A stretch of 64,000 nucleotides of DNA from Scolanthus callimorphus (Eukaryota > Cnidaria > Anthozoa > Actiniaria > Edwardsiidae). The notes below the pieces were generated by a model. The model saw only the letters and a list, made by a program, of their open reading frames with translations, ran no database searches and had not been told where the DNA came from. The DNA lies in the NCBI GenBank assembly GCA_033964015.1, contig CM066913.1, positions 19,119,854 through 19,183,853 of the forward strand. The letters are read 5' to 3'. Position numbers and translations under genes: made by a program. Positions 42,201-52,800 of this stretch are shown here, piece by piece (positions within the stretch are counted from its first letter, which is position 1; each line of letters opens with the position of its first letter).

Positions 42201-44985
42201 AAATTTGAAAACGCACAAAAAAGTCAGCTTAGCGCATGCGCCAAAAGAAAAACGAGAGCCCGCGGTCATAAATTCCTCGCAGCCGTGTGACATGATGTCA
42301 TCGTTTTCGAAAAGCTTCGTCTTCGCCGTCCACACTTAAACGCGTAGCCGGCCTTTGAAATTTATCCACTTTCGGCAGCGTTTTCGAAAAGATCCGGTTT
42401 CGGTGGAAATTTAGCCGGCGTAGTGTGGACGGAAGGCACAACCGTATAAATATTTAGCCGTTTTCAAATTTAGCCGGCGTAGTGTGGACGGTGCCTAAGA
42501 AGACCCCTTCCCCGGTGCGGTTTAAAAATGCAATCAACCAGTAGAAAGAGGAGATTAGCTTACCAAAGACAAGAGGACGCAAACTCCTTGTTATGATGTT
42601 ATACGTTTTCCCTGGTGATAATTCGAGCGTCTGAATATGGCCCACCTGTATAAGACAGATTATTTTTAGCGATACGAGCAGCGTGTGGCCAATAGTCTGG
42701 CTACTAGAAAGTAAGAAACCAACTGGCTATATTCTATTATTATACATTGTACTCACTATCTCGATTCTGATTGGCTAAAAGCGCGCGCTTTACTTTGGGA
42801 ATCACGGCACTTTGAGGGTCTCCAAGAATCAGCATGCTGATTCTTGAAGAATCAGCTAGCTGATTCTTGATCCTACGCGCGCTATGCATCATGGGACTAG
42901 AGCACTTGAATGTTTTCCCCATTCAACAAGGCGCTTGTGTAGAAGAAATTACTTGACAGAAAAAAAGTATTTTTACTAAATCAATGTATAATAAACAATT
43001 ATTAAATTCGGTTTTTGTGATTTCTAGAATAAACAATGTCTCGCCAAGTGGAATCAGGCTCGGCCTTACGGCCTTGCCTGATTCCACTTGTCTCGACATT
43101 GTTTATTCTGGAAATCACAAAAACCTCATCCAATAATTGCTTAGAATCTTTTGCAAGGTTGCATGCAAGTAGTAACGTATGTTAGTCCCGTTATGAAATC
43201 TTGTTGCAATCTAGGAAATTTAAATTTTATATACAGCATAAAGCGATTTGTATAGTATTTCACTTGACATGGAATTTTAGTTTTTATACTACTCCAGGTG
43301 GTGAACTTTGAAATTTCATTTCTCTGCTTTTTATGAGTATTTCATGGCGGGACGAACCAAAGAAAATGCTGACATGTAGCTCTTCCAAACAAACCAAAAT
43401 CATGCCAATGGCTTCTTAAACGGAGCATGATACGCTCCAGTCTGAGCGATCACTCAATTATCAAATAATAAGACCATCCTATCAGATATTTAAGAATATG
43501 TAAAGCTAAAAAGCATGGTCGGATGGATTGAGAAGTAGCGGGATTATAAACGATTTGTTTTCGAGGTTTTTAGCCTTCGCTGGCCATCGTTACGGGACGA
43601 TACTTCTTTGATTTGAGATGCGCAGAACAGCTGCGCAGTTACGTGACAGGCTCCCTTTAACTTTGCAGATTTCTGGCCACTTTTTGACAAAATTACTTGA
43701 GATATTGGCAACATCTCTAATAAAACATTTCAATATTGTATCCGGTTCTTAGCAAAGCTTAACAAGGCAATATAAATAAGCGCGTGGGTTACTACTGAAT
43801 GCTAGTGGGATAATTCCGTCTGTCGACAAAAATTCATCTCCCTCCCAGAAAGCAATTTAGCTTGGTCTTTGGCACAGAGGCAGCGCATTTCCATGGAAAC
43901 GGAAACACCACTTCGATCATATAAACACTTTTAGAATGCTATTTCTATTCATATTGAAAGAAGCACATTGAATGGTACTATGCTTTACACACAAGGCACT
44001 TGTCTACACGAATTTCATTAAGGTGTTTGATTACAAGAGAATGGGAAATGACGAATACCTGACCCAGGGACGTAACCAGCAAGTGCGTGATAATAAGAAA
44101 AAGAGAATTGTTATCAACAAGTTTCCTCTACAATATTTTAACATTTATAAGTAGAAAATGATGGTCTTTCTCGTTTTTTTCAAGGTCAGAATTTCGCAAT
44201 TCACTTATTATCTATAATCAAACTTAATTGATCTAGGTGCACTTTATATAGTATCTTTCAGACACTAGGAGTCTTTCTTAATGAAGCATATCATAAACAG
44301 ATATGGTCTGAAAACAACACGGAGGATGATCAGCATTAAACGAATAATTTAAGTCTCTCCAGACACAAATGTCTGAGACTTACTGTCGCGTCAATTTTTG
44401 TGAAAATGAAATTGGATTTTAACAATCAGGGAGGGCGCTCTAAAATTAAATTGTACAGCTCGACGGCGAAAGCCGCATCTATTGATTTCGTTGATATTTT
44501 TTCTAAACTTCCCGTATAGAACTTGCCAATGCATTTAGTTTTACCTTAACTCCGTCTAGTCTTGGAAGAACGCGGAGCGGTTCATAAGGATCCTCTTTTT
44601 TGTCTTCTCGGTTTTCTTCCTGCTGCTCTAAGCTGGCAGGTATATCGCCTTTCGATCCTGCTTCCAATTCTTCTTTAGATTCTGGTACTCCAAGTTCCTC
44701 TTTGACATTTATATTTCCCTTTCCCGAGGTTTTCAGTTCATCATCATCAAACAGACTCTGAGAGGTTTTACCCGCCGTCCTTAAAGTGTTTTTGCTTTGT
44801 TTAAATTCAAAATCCTCTTTGTTTGCAACATAAAGTGCAACTATAATAATAATAACACAAGCAGAAACACTACATAAAATAAAAGTCATCGCAGAAGATT
44901 GCGCAGCATTTCCTTGTGTGTTTGTGCCATCTTTTCTGGTTTTCAAGCTACTATTTTGTTTTTCCAGTCTTCTGCGCACAGCCAT
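24210..44985 (-). CDS. P4HTM: Gene B: P4HTM-like transmembrane prolyl 4-hydroxylase (complete)
   Basis: Ten minus-strand exons: 44985-44545, 42645-42564, 40768-40590, 39016-38955, 38848-38814, 38377-38227, 30058-30001, 28368-28256, 26648-26558 and 24485-24210. They sum to 1488 nt, 495 aa plus stop, close to human P4HTM (about 500 aa). The start ATG sits in a strong context (gggcc ATG G). There is a short basic cytosolic tail, a membrane segment at ~33-55, and an acidic luminal linker to ~140. EF-hand loops lie at ~223-234 and 262-273. The dioxygenase keeps all expected residues: H349-x-D351 (HYHCHHDS), distal H458 (SYHGGCDV) and 2-oxoglutarate Lys468 ([10 protein letters not shown]). The CRLCR loop is characteristic of invertebrate members I recall. 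It is predicted to be an active Ca2+-responsive ER-luminal dioxygenase; the substrate is unknown. Intron 6 (38226-30059) holds a BEL/Pao element in opposite orientation. Confidence 0.93.
27545..27635. repeat. Short tandem repeat gatatctccgtca
   Basis: About five imperfect copies of a 13-20 nt unit rich in the palindrome gatatc, within intron 8 of gene B. Confidence 0.6.
28930..29027. repeat. Tandem repeat of 17 nt
   Basis: ttcctaaaactttattt is repeated about six times with few changes, in intron 7 of gene B. Confidence 0.8.
30310..30490 (+). repeat. 5' LTR of the BEL/Pao element
   Basis: It starts tgttagagcaaatgcacg and ends aaatttata, and matches 37046-37229 with a few substitutions and small indels. 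Confidence 0.9.
30739..32520 (+). pseudogene. BEL/Pao gag remnant with duplicated zinc knuckles
   Basis: A possible start at 30739 is cut by a nested element (about 30842-31227). After it, the capsid-like region resumes in another frame (31285-31746, with the [12 protein letters not shown] and [10 protein letters not shown] motifs of the DUF1759-type gag). A further frame change leads to Cys/His knuckles ([40 protein letters not shown]). The knuckle segment 32127-32323 is repeated at 32324-32520, and the repeat breaks the frame. Confidence 0.8.
30842..31227. mobile_element. MITE-like element nested in gag
   Basis: A G run is followed by ggggatgctcggcccg (30884-30899), matched in inverse by gggccgagcatcccccc (31210-31226). 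The interior repeats the ggtataagaaaggggta motif several times. It separates two parts of gag. Confidence 0.6.
32521..33649 (+). pseudogene. BEL/Pao protease and linker remnant
   Basis: The retropepsin-like active-site motif DSGSQRSYV lies near 32756. The frame closes at 32925, and the downstream part ([19 protein letters not shown]) continues from about 32912 in another frame to a stop at 33649. Confidence 0.8.
33694..34494 (+). pseudogene. BEL/Pao reverse transcriptase remnant
   Basis: It contains [27 protein letters not shown] and the polymerase box YVDDV (34015). The stop at 34492 falls within the thumb/connection region ([10 protein letters not shown]), and the N-terminal fingers are separated by stops near 33647. 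Confidence 0.85.
34498..35188 (+). pseudogene. BEL/Pao RNase H remnant
   Basis: RNase H motifs [26 protein letters not shown] and [13 protein letters not shown] are present. The frame shifts near 34930; the following PADIPSRG motif is in a different frame. Confidence 0.8.
35124..36720 (+). pseudogene. BEL/Pao integrase remnant
   Basis: An H2C2 zinc region (HH...CHERVMHNG) lies near 35570-35630. Integrase core motifs appear in separate frames: GIDYAGPVY near 35810, VTDNAS near 36000 and [10 protein letters not shown] near 36130 (D, D and E positions). A TGA at about 36101 and several frame changes interrupt the region. Confidence 0.8.
37046..37229 (+). repeat. 3' LTR of the BEL/Pao element
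   Basis: Same ends as the 5' LTR, preceded directly by the polypurine tract at 37035-37045 and followed by the ATGTA duplication. Confidence 0.9.
37756..38005 (-). CDS. Possible alternative terminal exon of gene B, or orphan exon
   Basis: An open stretch of 82 codons plus TAG lies on the minus strand, preceded by a good acceptor (poly-T then gcggtcag). Composition is close to 50% GC while the flanks are far lower, and the peptide looks protein-like ([12 protein letters not shown]...[10 protein letters not shown]...[12 protein letters not shown]). I do not recognise it. The acceptor phase fits exon 6 of gene B, whose donor is about 220 nt upstream. Splicing 38227 to 38005 would give an isoform with anchor and EF-hands but no dioxygenase. 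Phase match by chance is one in three, so it could also be a captured or decayed exon of another gene. Confidence 0.4.
38600..38741. mobile_element. Hairpin MITE ttagttcgagaaactcg
   Basis: tagttcgagaaactcgaatttgctttcg pairs with the inverse cgaaagcaaactcgggtttctcgaacta. A related half-copy occurs at 12335-12405. Confidence 0.6.
40221..40365. mobile_element. Foldback MITE, arms ~65 nt
   Basis: acttactaacctcgaccgttcgggcattacgtgaaatatcaaacctcggttttggcgtat is followed within 20 nt by its near-perfect reverse complement, ending ggttagtaag. It lies 225 nt from exon 3 of gene B. Confidence 0.75.
41226..41725. repeat. Tandem duplication, two ~251-nt copies
   Basis: caaaggactttgagaaagtctagctagccgtgg begins at 41228 and again at 41479, with over 95% identity by eye. 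An inverted partial copy of the end of the unit lies at 41862-41925. Confidence 0.85.
42172..42500. mobile_element. MITE with inverted ends ggcaccgtccacactacgcc
   Basis: cttaaggcaccgtccacactacgccggc at 42172 is matched by gccggcgtagtgtggacggtgcctaag ending near 42499. It ends 64 nt from the splice donor of gene B exon 2. Confidence 0.8.
42750..43145. repeat. Two adjacent hairpin repeats
   Basis: First, nested agaatcagcatgctgattctt and agaatcagctagctgattctt palindromes (42825-42870). Second, a foldback (42985-43141) with arms of ~70 nt around gtggaatcaggc/gcctgattccac. Confidence 0.7.
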
Positions 44986-45845
44986 GGCCCTTCACTTGGT
45001 TCGTCTTTCAGCGTTTACGAGATTTGTATGTATATTACAACGCTTTTATTACATGAACGATGAATAATTCAGCAACCAGTCGCCAAACATGTTATATGAC
45101 CATTTGTCATGAACACCTCACACTAAAGAGTAAATATATGGACAAATTAACTTAAAATATCTGAAGATTCGAAATTTAATTATTTCAATTTCATTGTCAA
45201 ACAAGTATGAAAGGTCGGAAAGGATATGGGAAATGGCCAGCTTAATGCCATGATGATTTATTTCTCTTTCGACTAACATTGCCTATATTATTAAGAAAAA
45301 TATTGTTCCCCTTTAGGACTCGTAACGGTTTCATGAACACATTTCAATAAAATATCGTCATTGAAATCACCAGTGTTTTCAATGCAAAGTAGAGTCTTTT
45401 TTTAAAAGATATTCTAAAACAAAAACAAAAACCTCTGAAACTCACGCTCCGACGGCTGGGCTGCGAGGAACACACGCGCAGACGATTTTACTTGCCGGAA
45501 AAAGCGTCTGAGCCATGATGCAGGTCTTTCAGAGTTGGGGCTGCGAAGAAGACTAGATAAGTACATTCGGTCCTCGATAATATTACTTTAAAAATTGATT
45601 CAAGTTCTCATCAGTTCACTTAGAATTAAAACAACTTTTAACGTTGCACAGAAGGCTTGCCAGTTATAAACTTGTTAACACCTTTTTCGAGAGTAAATCC
45701 ATTATACTTCCGTGTCGAGAAGTAATTATTCAGGAACAAAGGTGTGAGTACTTATCACTTGAACTAACTCCTGATGCTATCAAAATGGAATGGTGAAGTT
45801 AAATATTATAACTTTCCTTTCACAGGATATAATCCGCGTTCAGTT

Positions 45846-46127
45846 AAGGCCGCCACACACGGGCCGATTCCGACAGGATTTTCTGTCGTCAGATTATCGC
45901 GCGCCGCCACACACGGGCCGATTTTTCGTCTCAGGACAAAAAGTCCAAGATTTATCGTCCGCTCGTCTTATCAAACATGTTTGATTTTGAAATCGTCGCC
46001 GACAAAAAATCGGCTCGTGTGTGGCGGCGCGCGATTTTTTTTTCGCAAGCTCGTCGCGAGTCACCACACACGAGCCGATCAGTCAGGATTTGTTGTCTTG
46101 GAAAATCGGCCCGTGTGTGGTGGCCTT
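45846..46127. mobile_element. MITE with inverted ends ggccgccacacacgggccgat
   Basis: aaggccgccacacacgggccgat at the left pairs with atcggcccgtgtgtggtggcctt at the right. Two further copies of the motif, in opposite orientations, lie inside (45903 and 46010), so it can fold into nested hairpins. Confidence 0.8.
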
Positions 46128-46639
46128 TGGAAACTCGTTTGGTCTCCGGATAAGATTATTGTTATCTCAGGATAACACGTTTCTTTGTAACCTCTTTTTT
46201 ACTGTACAAATCTCTGGTTACATTTGGAAAAAATAAAATGAAGCCATGAGCATTAACAGTTTTATGTTCTTAACCCTTTTCGGGCACGCGTAATAATGAA
46301 TCTTCGCGTCGCGATTTCTCAACATATTGTTCACTTTGAGCGTCGACCGTGGTGAATAAGAGTTAAGACAACGCTAAGCCTCATATGATTTGCATGTTTT
46401 TTTTTACCACAAAATCCAGGCTTCTCTCTCGCGCCAACAGCCGAACAGTTTTTCCCAGTTTGACAGCGCGCCCGCGCGTGCTGATGCAAGCTGAGTTGTC
46501 AGGCGGTACGTCGGCACTGGTCGCGCTCGAAAAATCAGTCTGAGGCAATCCAAGAAGGCGACGACGATAACGAACTGAAGCTTTCCCGCCGTAAAAACAC
46601 CCACAAACCGCCTGCAAGCAGGCTAAGTTTTAAAAGTAA

Positions 46640-47035
46640 AGTGAAGTAACTGTGCTTATATAGCGCTCTTATTCATAAGCTCTAAGCGCTTTACATTTTG
46701 GATAACTCATCCTACAGAAATCAGTTTATAAACACGAGTGTGTGTTAGCATTGTGAGTTCTGTGACACAGAGGTTGGGCAACTCCCGACGGTCCTCGTGG
46801 TTCTTTAAAGTCCCTCTGGTTCCGATGTGAGAGACGGGACCTACGGTTTAACGCCCTTATCCGAGAGTACGCGAAGGTCTAACCATTTGCAGATATGAGA
46901 GCAAAGGCAGCACCTTCTTCTCAATTATTTAGAAAAGACCCTCAGTGCTGGTCCCGCCGGGGTTTGAATTCCCAATCTCCAGCACAGGAGCCTGACGCTC
47001 TACCACTGCGCTAACCGGTCGTCGGGAGTCTCAAC
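46640..47035 (-). mobile_element. tRNA-derived SINE
   Basis: On the minus strand, 47030-46955 looks like a tRNA: an A box (TTAGCGCAGTGG), an anticodon-like loop, and a degenerate B box (gggaattcaaacccc). A body follows, ending in the tatagcgctcttattc...aagcgctttac segment often seen at the 3' end of marine invertebrate SINEs. The cloverleaf is imperfect, so it is not a functional tRNA gene. Confidence 0.65.
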
Positions 47036-47771
47036 TCTCTATCTTACTTTCCACAGCAAATAATCCAATCAGATTGCGACAGTTGTGGTAAAAATGAATA
47101 TGTAATTACGCGTCCCATCAGTATCACTCTTTTAGTCAATCATCTTATGAACAAGTTTCTATTCATTTTTAACTCACGGATATGCGACGCAAAGGGATGA
47201 GTTATTGACGAAGATGAAGAGTTAGTTAATCGACGATGGCGGAACATTACTTTACGTCATAGTTAGTTGTCAAGGAAACTTAGCACAGCCATCATTACTC
47301 ATTAAGTAACCATCCATGCAATGAAGGAATATCAAGTAGAATACGTTATGAGTGCGTTATTTCTTTTTTATTGTGTTCTAAATTGCGATGCCAGTATCGA
47401 CTTCTCGGCCACGCTTGTAGATAGCCAACTGGTTTGCCTCTATGCCAGTTGGGATTCTTAGTTATGTTTATATCTTAGATATTTGGTTTCAATTTGAGTG
47501 AAGTGTCTGTAAAATAGGTGGGATAGCTAAGTGCACTTACCACTATAAACATGAATTTACATTTTCTACATTTTACGTAATAAGTAAATAAGTAAATCGA
47601 AAGCAGACCACACCCAATGGTTTAAAAACAATGGATTACAATCTGAAGCACTATAGTCCAGTCCAACTTTTAAAAAATTAGGCGAGAACCACAAAAACTC
47701 TTATCACGTTTCCAATTCTCCTGGAACTAGCAAGGAAACGTTTGTAAATGTTCATTAACCTCCAAGGTAAT

Positions 47772-48474
47772 TTAAGGTTACTGAGTACCTTCGCGCACGT
47801 GTTCCAAAAAAAATCACACACGTCCTTAGTTTAACCAAAACATATCAACCTATATATCGTTGGAAAGCTTATAGAATGGACTAGCGAACTATGGCAAAAA
47901 GAAATAATTTTTTCATAATTAGAAATTTTTAAAGGTTTTACTAAAAATTCGGGTGTGAGATTTCCAAGAGCTAACGCTGTCGAACTGCTCGACCTCGACT
48001 CCCAAGTAACACATTATTTCAACCCTTAAAGGTGTTTCTCAAAAACCGTGTCTGCGTTTTTTAAAATTTTGCTTTGTTCAAAAGTTATCGAACTTTTAAA
48101 TTTGGAAGGTCAAATTTTGTAGAATTTTCACGCTCTAAAAATTTAAAAAATTCATAACTTTTGAAGTAAACAAAATTTAAAAAATCGCAGACACGGTTTT
48201 TGAGGAACACCTTTAAGGATTAAAACAATATGTTACTTGGGAGTCATGGTCCAGCAGTTCGACAGCGTTAGCTCGTGAAAATAGCACACCAAAATATTTA
48301 ATCAATGCTTTAAGAAAAATTACAGGTATCGATAAGTGATTTCTTTTTGCCATAGCCCGCTAGTCAATTCTATAAGCTTTCCAACGATATATAGGTTGTC
48401 ATATTTGATTAAACTAAGGACGTGTATGATTTTTTTTCCGAACAACGTGCGCGAAGGTTCTCAGTAACCTTAAG
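47772..48474. mobile_element. Large foldback element, arms ~300 nt
   Basis: The left arm begins aaggttactgagtaccttcgc and the right arm ends with its inverse, gcgaaggttctcagtaacctt. Blocks such as cctatatatcgttggaaagctt and cagacacggtttttgag match in inverse order through the arms. The spacer is about 100 nt of AT-rich sequence. Confidence 0.8.
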
Positions 48475-49847
48475 TATTCAAAAGATAGGTCACGGCGTTC
48501 TTTGTCATAACATTTCGCCCCTTTAAAAGGACGTAAACAGTTCTGTTCTGTATCCAATTCTCGGCAATTTTTGATTGGCCGATCCCCAGGTCTCACAAGA
48601 AAATGGCTTCGACTATTTCGAGATAAAAGTTACGAAGTTACAAGTTACGGAGTTACGAAGTTACAAGGAACATGATACTAGTTATCTCGGATGTCTAAAA
48701 ATAGTTCGAAACACAAGTTCGCTGATTTGACTCCTTAAAGAGCCTGTGTCAGCCGCCATTTTGACAGCACAGCAACATACCAAGTCGGAGAAAGCATCCA
48801 TTTCCATCGGTTAATTTAGAAAATATAGAGCAATGTTATTGATTGAATATGGTAAATCAAATCTGAAACTTTGTTTTTAGATGTTTATTAAGAAATTTCT
48901 ACACGTAATTCGTCTTCTAATATCGAACAAAAAAAACAAAGGAGTGGCTATCCATATATAATTACAGAAAGCTGCCTTAAAAATGTTATGTCGGTATTTT
49001 TTTGGCAGGGAAAATGACGGCCAGTTGGTGACCTAAAAGGAATGGCTGTCTCATAATGATTGTAAATATATATGTTACTATAAAAAAGTGCACGAATACG
49101 TACTCTGAAAATGACATATAACAATGTTTTGCGTGGTACTAAATTGTCCGACTTTAAACCCAGCTTACCAAACTCTAAATAGTTACAAACGGAAAACAGT
49201 AGACGCTCCGACTGACATATTTGAAATATGTCAGTCGACAGACAATTAATTAATATCGGGTATGCATTTTTTTAGGCTAGAAGTGCTTCGATACCCGACG
49301 CAAAAAAAGAACTCGATTTTAAAGAGCCACCCAAAACTAGATGAAGAGTGGATAACTGCGTAAACATTTACAAAAACTTCATAGCTTATGATCAGAGTAA
49401 AAATAAGCAATTTACGTCACCGGAGTAATTGAATTGGACGTAGCTTGATATTGTAGCTAATGAAGACAATATCCATGAAATGTGAAAAGCACAACTCGTT
49501 TAAAATAAGGCTATGAAAACAACTAGAGCTTTACAGCAGGCAAAGTACCCTGACAGTTTTGAAAACAACTCTCGAAATTGAATGGAACCCTTTGAAGCGT
49601 TCACGTGCTATAAATACTAAATCAGCCATGCGTTAGCGTGCAGGTATAACCATAGCCTTAACAATTACCAGCAATCCTCTGTCGGGCAGCCAATCAGGAG
49701 CGAGTGTCGTGAACAAGAACAAAAGGAATCCTGTTCGATGTTAAACAACCCCCAGTGCTTGAATAATCCCGTTTTCGGGGTTAGTGTGGGTCAATAATTT
49801 ATACTGGATCGATGGACATTTTGTAATCTTAGATTGTTGAGCTAAAG

Positions 49848-52800
49848 ATGATATTTTACTCAATGGAAAGAAGGACTTTACAATGGACTTTTTATATCGT
49901 AATATTGGTCGTAACACTTAATGAGAACTCTTTGTCTTCTGGAGAAAATCCAAAAGAGAAATCCAAACTAGGAACCTGTGAAAGCTTCGAAGATGGGACT
50001 GAAATATGTAACGTCGACGATGAAAACAAATATTCCAAGGACAGCAACACTAACAAGAAGGTTCATCGTCTAGTTCAGAGTTTCTAGAAAGTAAACTTCA
50101 AGATTTAAAGTTCAATAATGCGGATGATTCTTCGCAAAGTATTGGTAATGAAAATATAATTTTCGAGGAAAGCTCGCCTGACAAATGGGAAAACTTTACA
50201 GATACCAGTGTTAGATGCAGTGAAGGTAAGAAATTGGCTAAGTTCGTCATAATGGACGCCCCATCCACATAATTTAGCAATTATGAATCACATTTAGCTA
50301 AAAAACCGAAAGAATACAAAGCTGAAAAGAAATAAATCCACTCCGATCAGTTTTTTTGGAGTTCAGCTGTAAAGGTTTATTTATGCTCGGATATTGTACT
50401 GATCTACTCTCAAGTAACAAAATTAAGTATTGCGGCAGGAGTAACCACGAATCAGAGATCACACAGCTTGAATCGTGACCCCACTTTTATAGCTATTTTC
50501 CTTAGAAATTGAATGGATAACGACCGTTACTATAGTAACATACTGTACACTAAATTCGACGCGACACTGTATAGACGTAGGCCCTAAGGCTAAGGCTCGG
50601 TGCACCCTAACCATGTTATGTACTTTGTCCTAACTGTTTCGCTTGTTGTTTTTTATTTACAGATTGGTCACGTACAGGAGATCGAGGTTATGAAGGATGT
50701 CATGGTGAAATTAAAAACTTTGAGCACAAGTCCGCCGATTTTTGGTAATTGTCTAACGTCTATAATGAAGATAAGGTCGGTGTTCAAGACAATGAAAACG
50801 AACCTTAGGAGACGTTTACATTGGGAGAAAATCCCCCTTTTTGAAGGTTATTCTTTCATTCTATTAATTTTTTGTTTACATAAGCCATGTAAACGCTCCC
50901 ACTCTAGGGATATCTCGACTAGGATAACCTTTTTGCATTCTAGTTACAGAATACGCGCATTTCAATTAAAATTTCTCGTTTTACATTTTCATGACATTTT
51001 TTATCGCGTTTTCGTTCTCTACCCGCTACATCGCACTTTGTTATCCTCAATTTTTGTTTCCCATGCAGTAACATAATTTTCAGATCATGTTCTTTAAAAA
51101 GGGCGTATAAAGCTAAGGTGACAAGGTTAAAAGTTATTGTCATACATTGATAGTGTTGATTGAAATGTTTTTTTTTTTAGAAATAAAGGATTTCTTGGAT
51201 CCACTGGAGTGTGATTTCATAATGGCCATGGCAGATCGTAAAGGAATGGTTCCAAAAATCCAAAGAACACACAATGACGGCATTGCATTTGAGGGTCCTG
51301 AGAATACATTTCGCGCTTGGGACTATAACAGGAATGGATTTATTGATGCCGAGGAGGTATGTATCATGTATACAAATAAACAAACAAAATGACAGATAAA
51401 CAGTACGCAACTAAAGTGACATATCCAGGGCTCAGTTACAAGAGGAATGGTGATTACAAATGTTTTACCAGGAATGTGTTTTAATGGTCCTCCAAACATT
51501 AACTATGCTCTTCATAATGAAAAGATTGACTTTTAATGAAAACATTTATCAAAAAGTTGGATACATTAATTTCGGCGTAACTAATCGATAAAAATTGATA
51601 ATCAATTTCCAGTTGATACAATTGATATCAATTAGTAAATTGATTATCAACAGTTATCAGCAATTGATAGCCAATTGATACTCACTCAGATTTTGAACAT
51701 TATCAATTGCCGATACCAATTGATAATCAATTTACTAATTGATAACAATTGGCACCATTTATCAATAGTGGAATCAGTAATTTTACCATGAAAAAATATA
51801 CCAAATAGTTTTATTCACAGCTCCCGGGAAGAACTAGCAGAGCTTATCTTTACTGTTTAGTCAATAAATTGAACAATGTCCGCCAATTATTGGCGAAATA
51901 TCCCCTTGACTCTTAATAAGTAAAATGTATCACGAGCAGTGGGACAGGATATTTCCATCATTTACACAGGATTTATATCCACGGTTCATTGATCGATTCA
52001 AAGAAAATTCTTTTCAAGCTCTGATCATGCAATAGGTGAAACCTCTTTATAACTTCAAAAAACTACCTCGGAGATTTGAGAAAAAAAGGTATCAATTTTA
52101 TCAATTGTTATCAATTATTATCAATTGTTTATCAATTATTATCAATTGCTTATCAATTCCACTCACTGAGATTATGGTTATCAATTTGGCTATCAATTGC
52201 TGATACCAATTAATAATCAGTTTACTAATTGATATCAATTGATACCATTTATCAAATTTTATCCATTAGTTACGCCGGGATTAATACATTCTTCACTTTC
52301 ATTTACTCTAGAAAACGCACTGCTCACTAAAAGAAGTGAGACCTGTTAACGTATAAGTTAAAATAACACTGGGAGCTTTATTCCCCAGGGTTCGGTTCCT
52401 AAAAAGTGGGTTAATGCTAAACCTAGGATAAATAATATTCTTATCCAAACAAATGTCCAGAATAGCCACCGACTTTCTAGGAACCGGGCCCAGTTTATTA
52501 TGTTTGGTTGCATATTGTGCTGCCTGTAATGAGGTGTTTTTCTTAAATCCAGATAGTTTTGTTGCCTGGCAAAATTGACCTGCAATTCTACGAGAAAGAC
52601 GCCTTAAAAATGTAAGTATCACTACAATAAATTTCCAATATTTACTCACCCAGGTTCTTCACTTGGACCACGTCTCTTGGACTGTGACCAAATGCTTGGG
52701 CATTAGTCCTCATATTCGGCTGTTAAATAACACATGATGCAATGTCAGAAGTACGGCAACTTTAACATTTCTTATCATAGGTATCCTTTCTGTTGCTCAA

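Larger units (their letters stand above)
44986..49847. other. Divergent intergenic region between genes B and C
   Basis: The starts of gene B (minus) and gene C (plus) are 4.86 kb apart. The interval holds a MITE (45846-46127), a SINE (46640-47035), a large foldback (47772-48474), a repeat shared with 62790-62870 (at 48775-48830), and otherwise AT-rich sequence. No core promoter motif can be assigned with confidence, and no further gene is supported. Confidence 0.6.

Noticed and set aside
46955..47030. tRNA gene on the minus strand
   Set aside because: The A box is good but the anticodon stem and B box are degenerate, and a SINE body is attached.
52308..52649. Minus-strand open frame of 113 codons, and a splice-like segment at 52650-52725
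   Set aside because: It overlaps gene C exon 4, which is supported by phase and family position. I see no recognisable domain on the minus strand.
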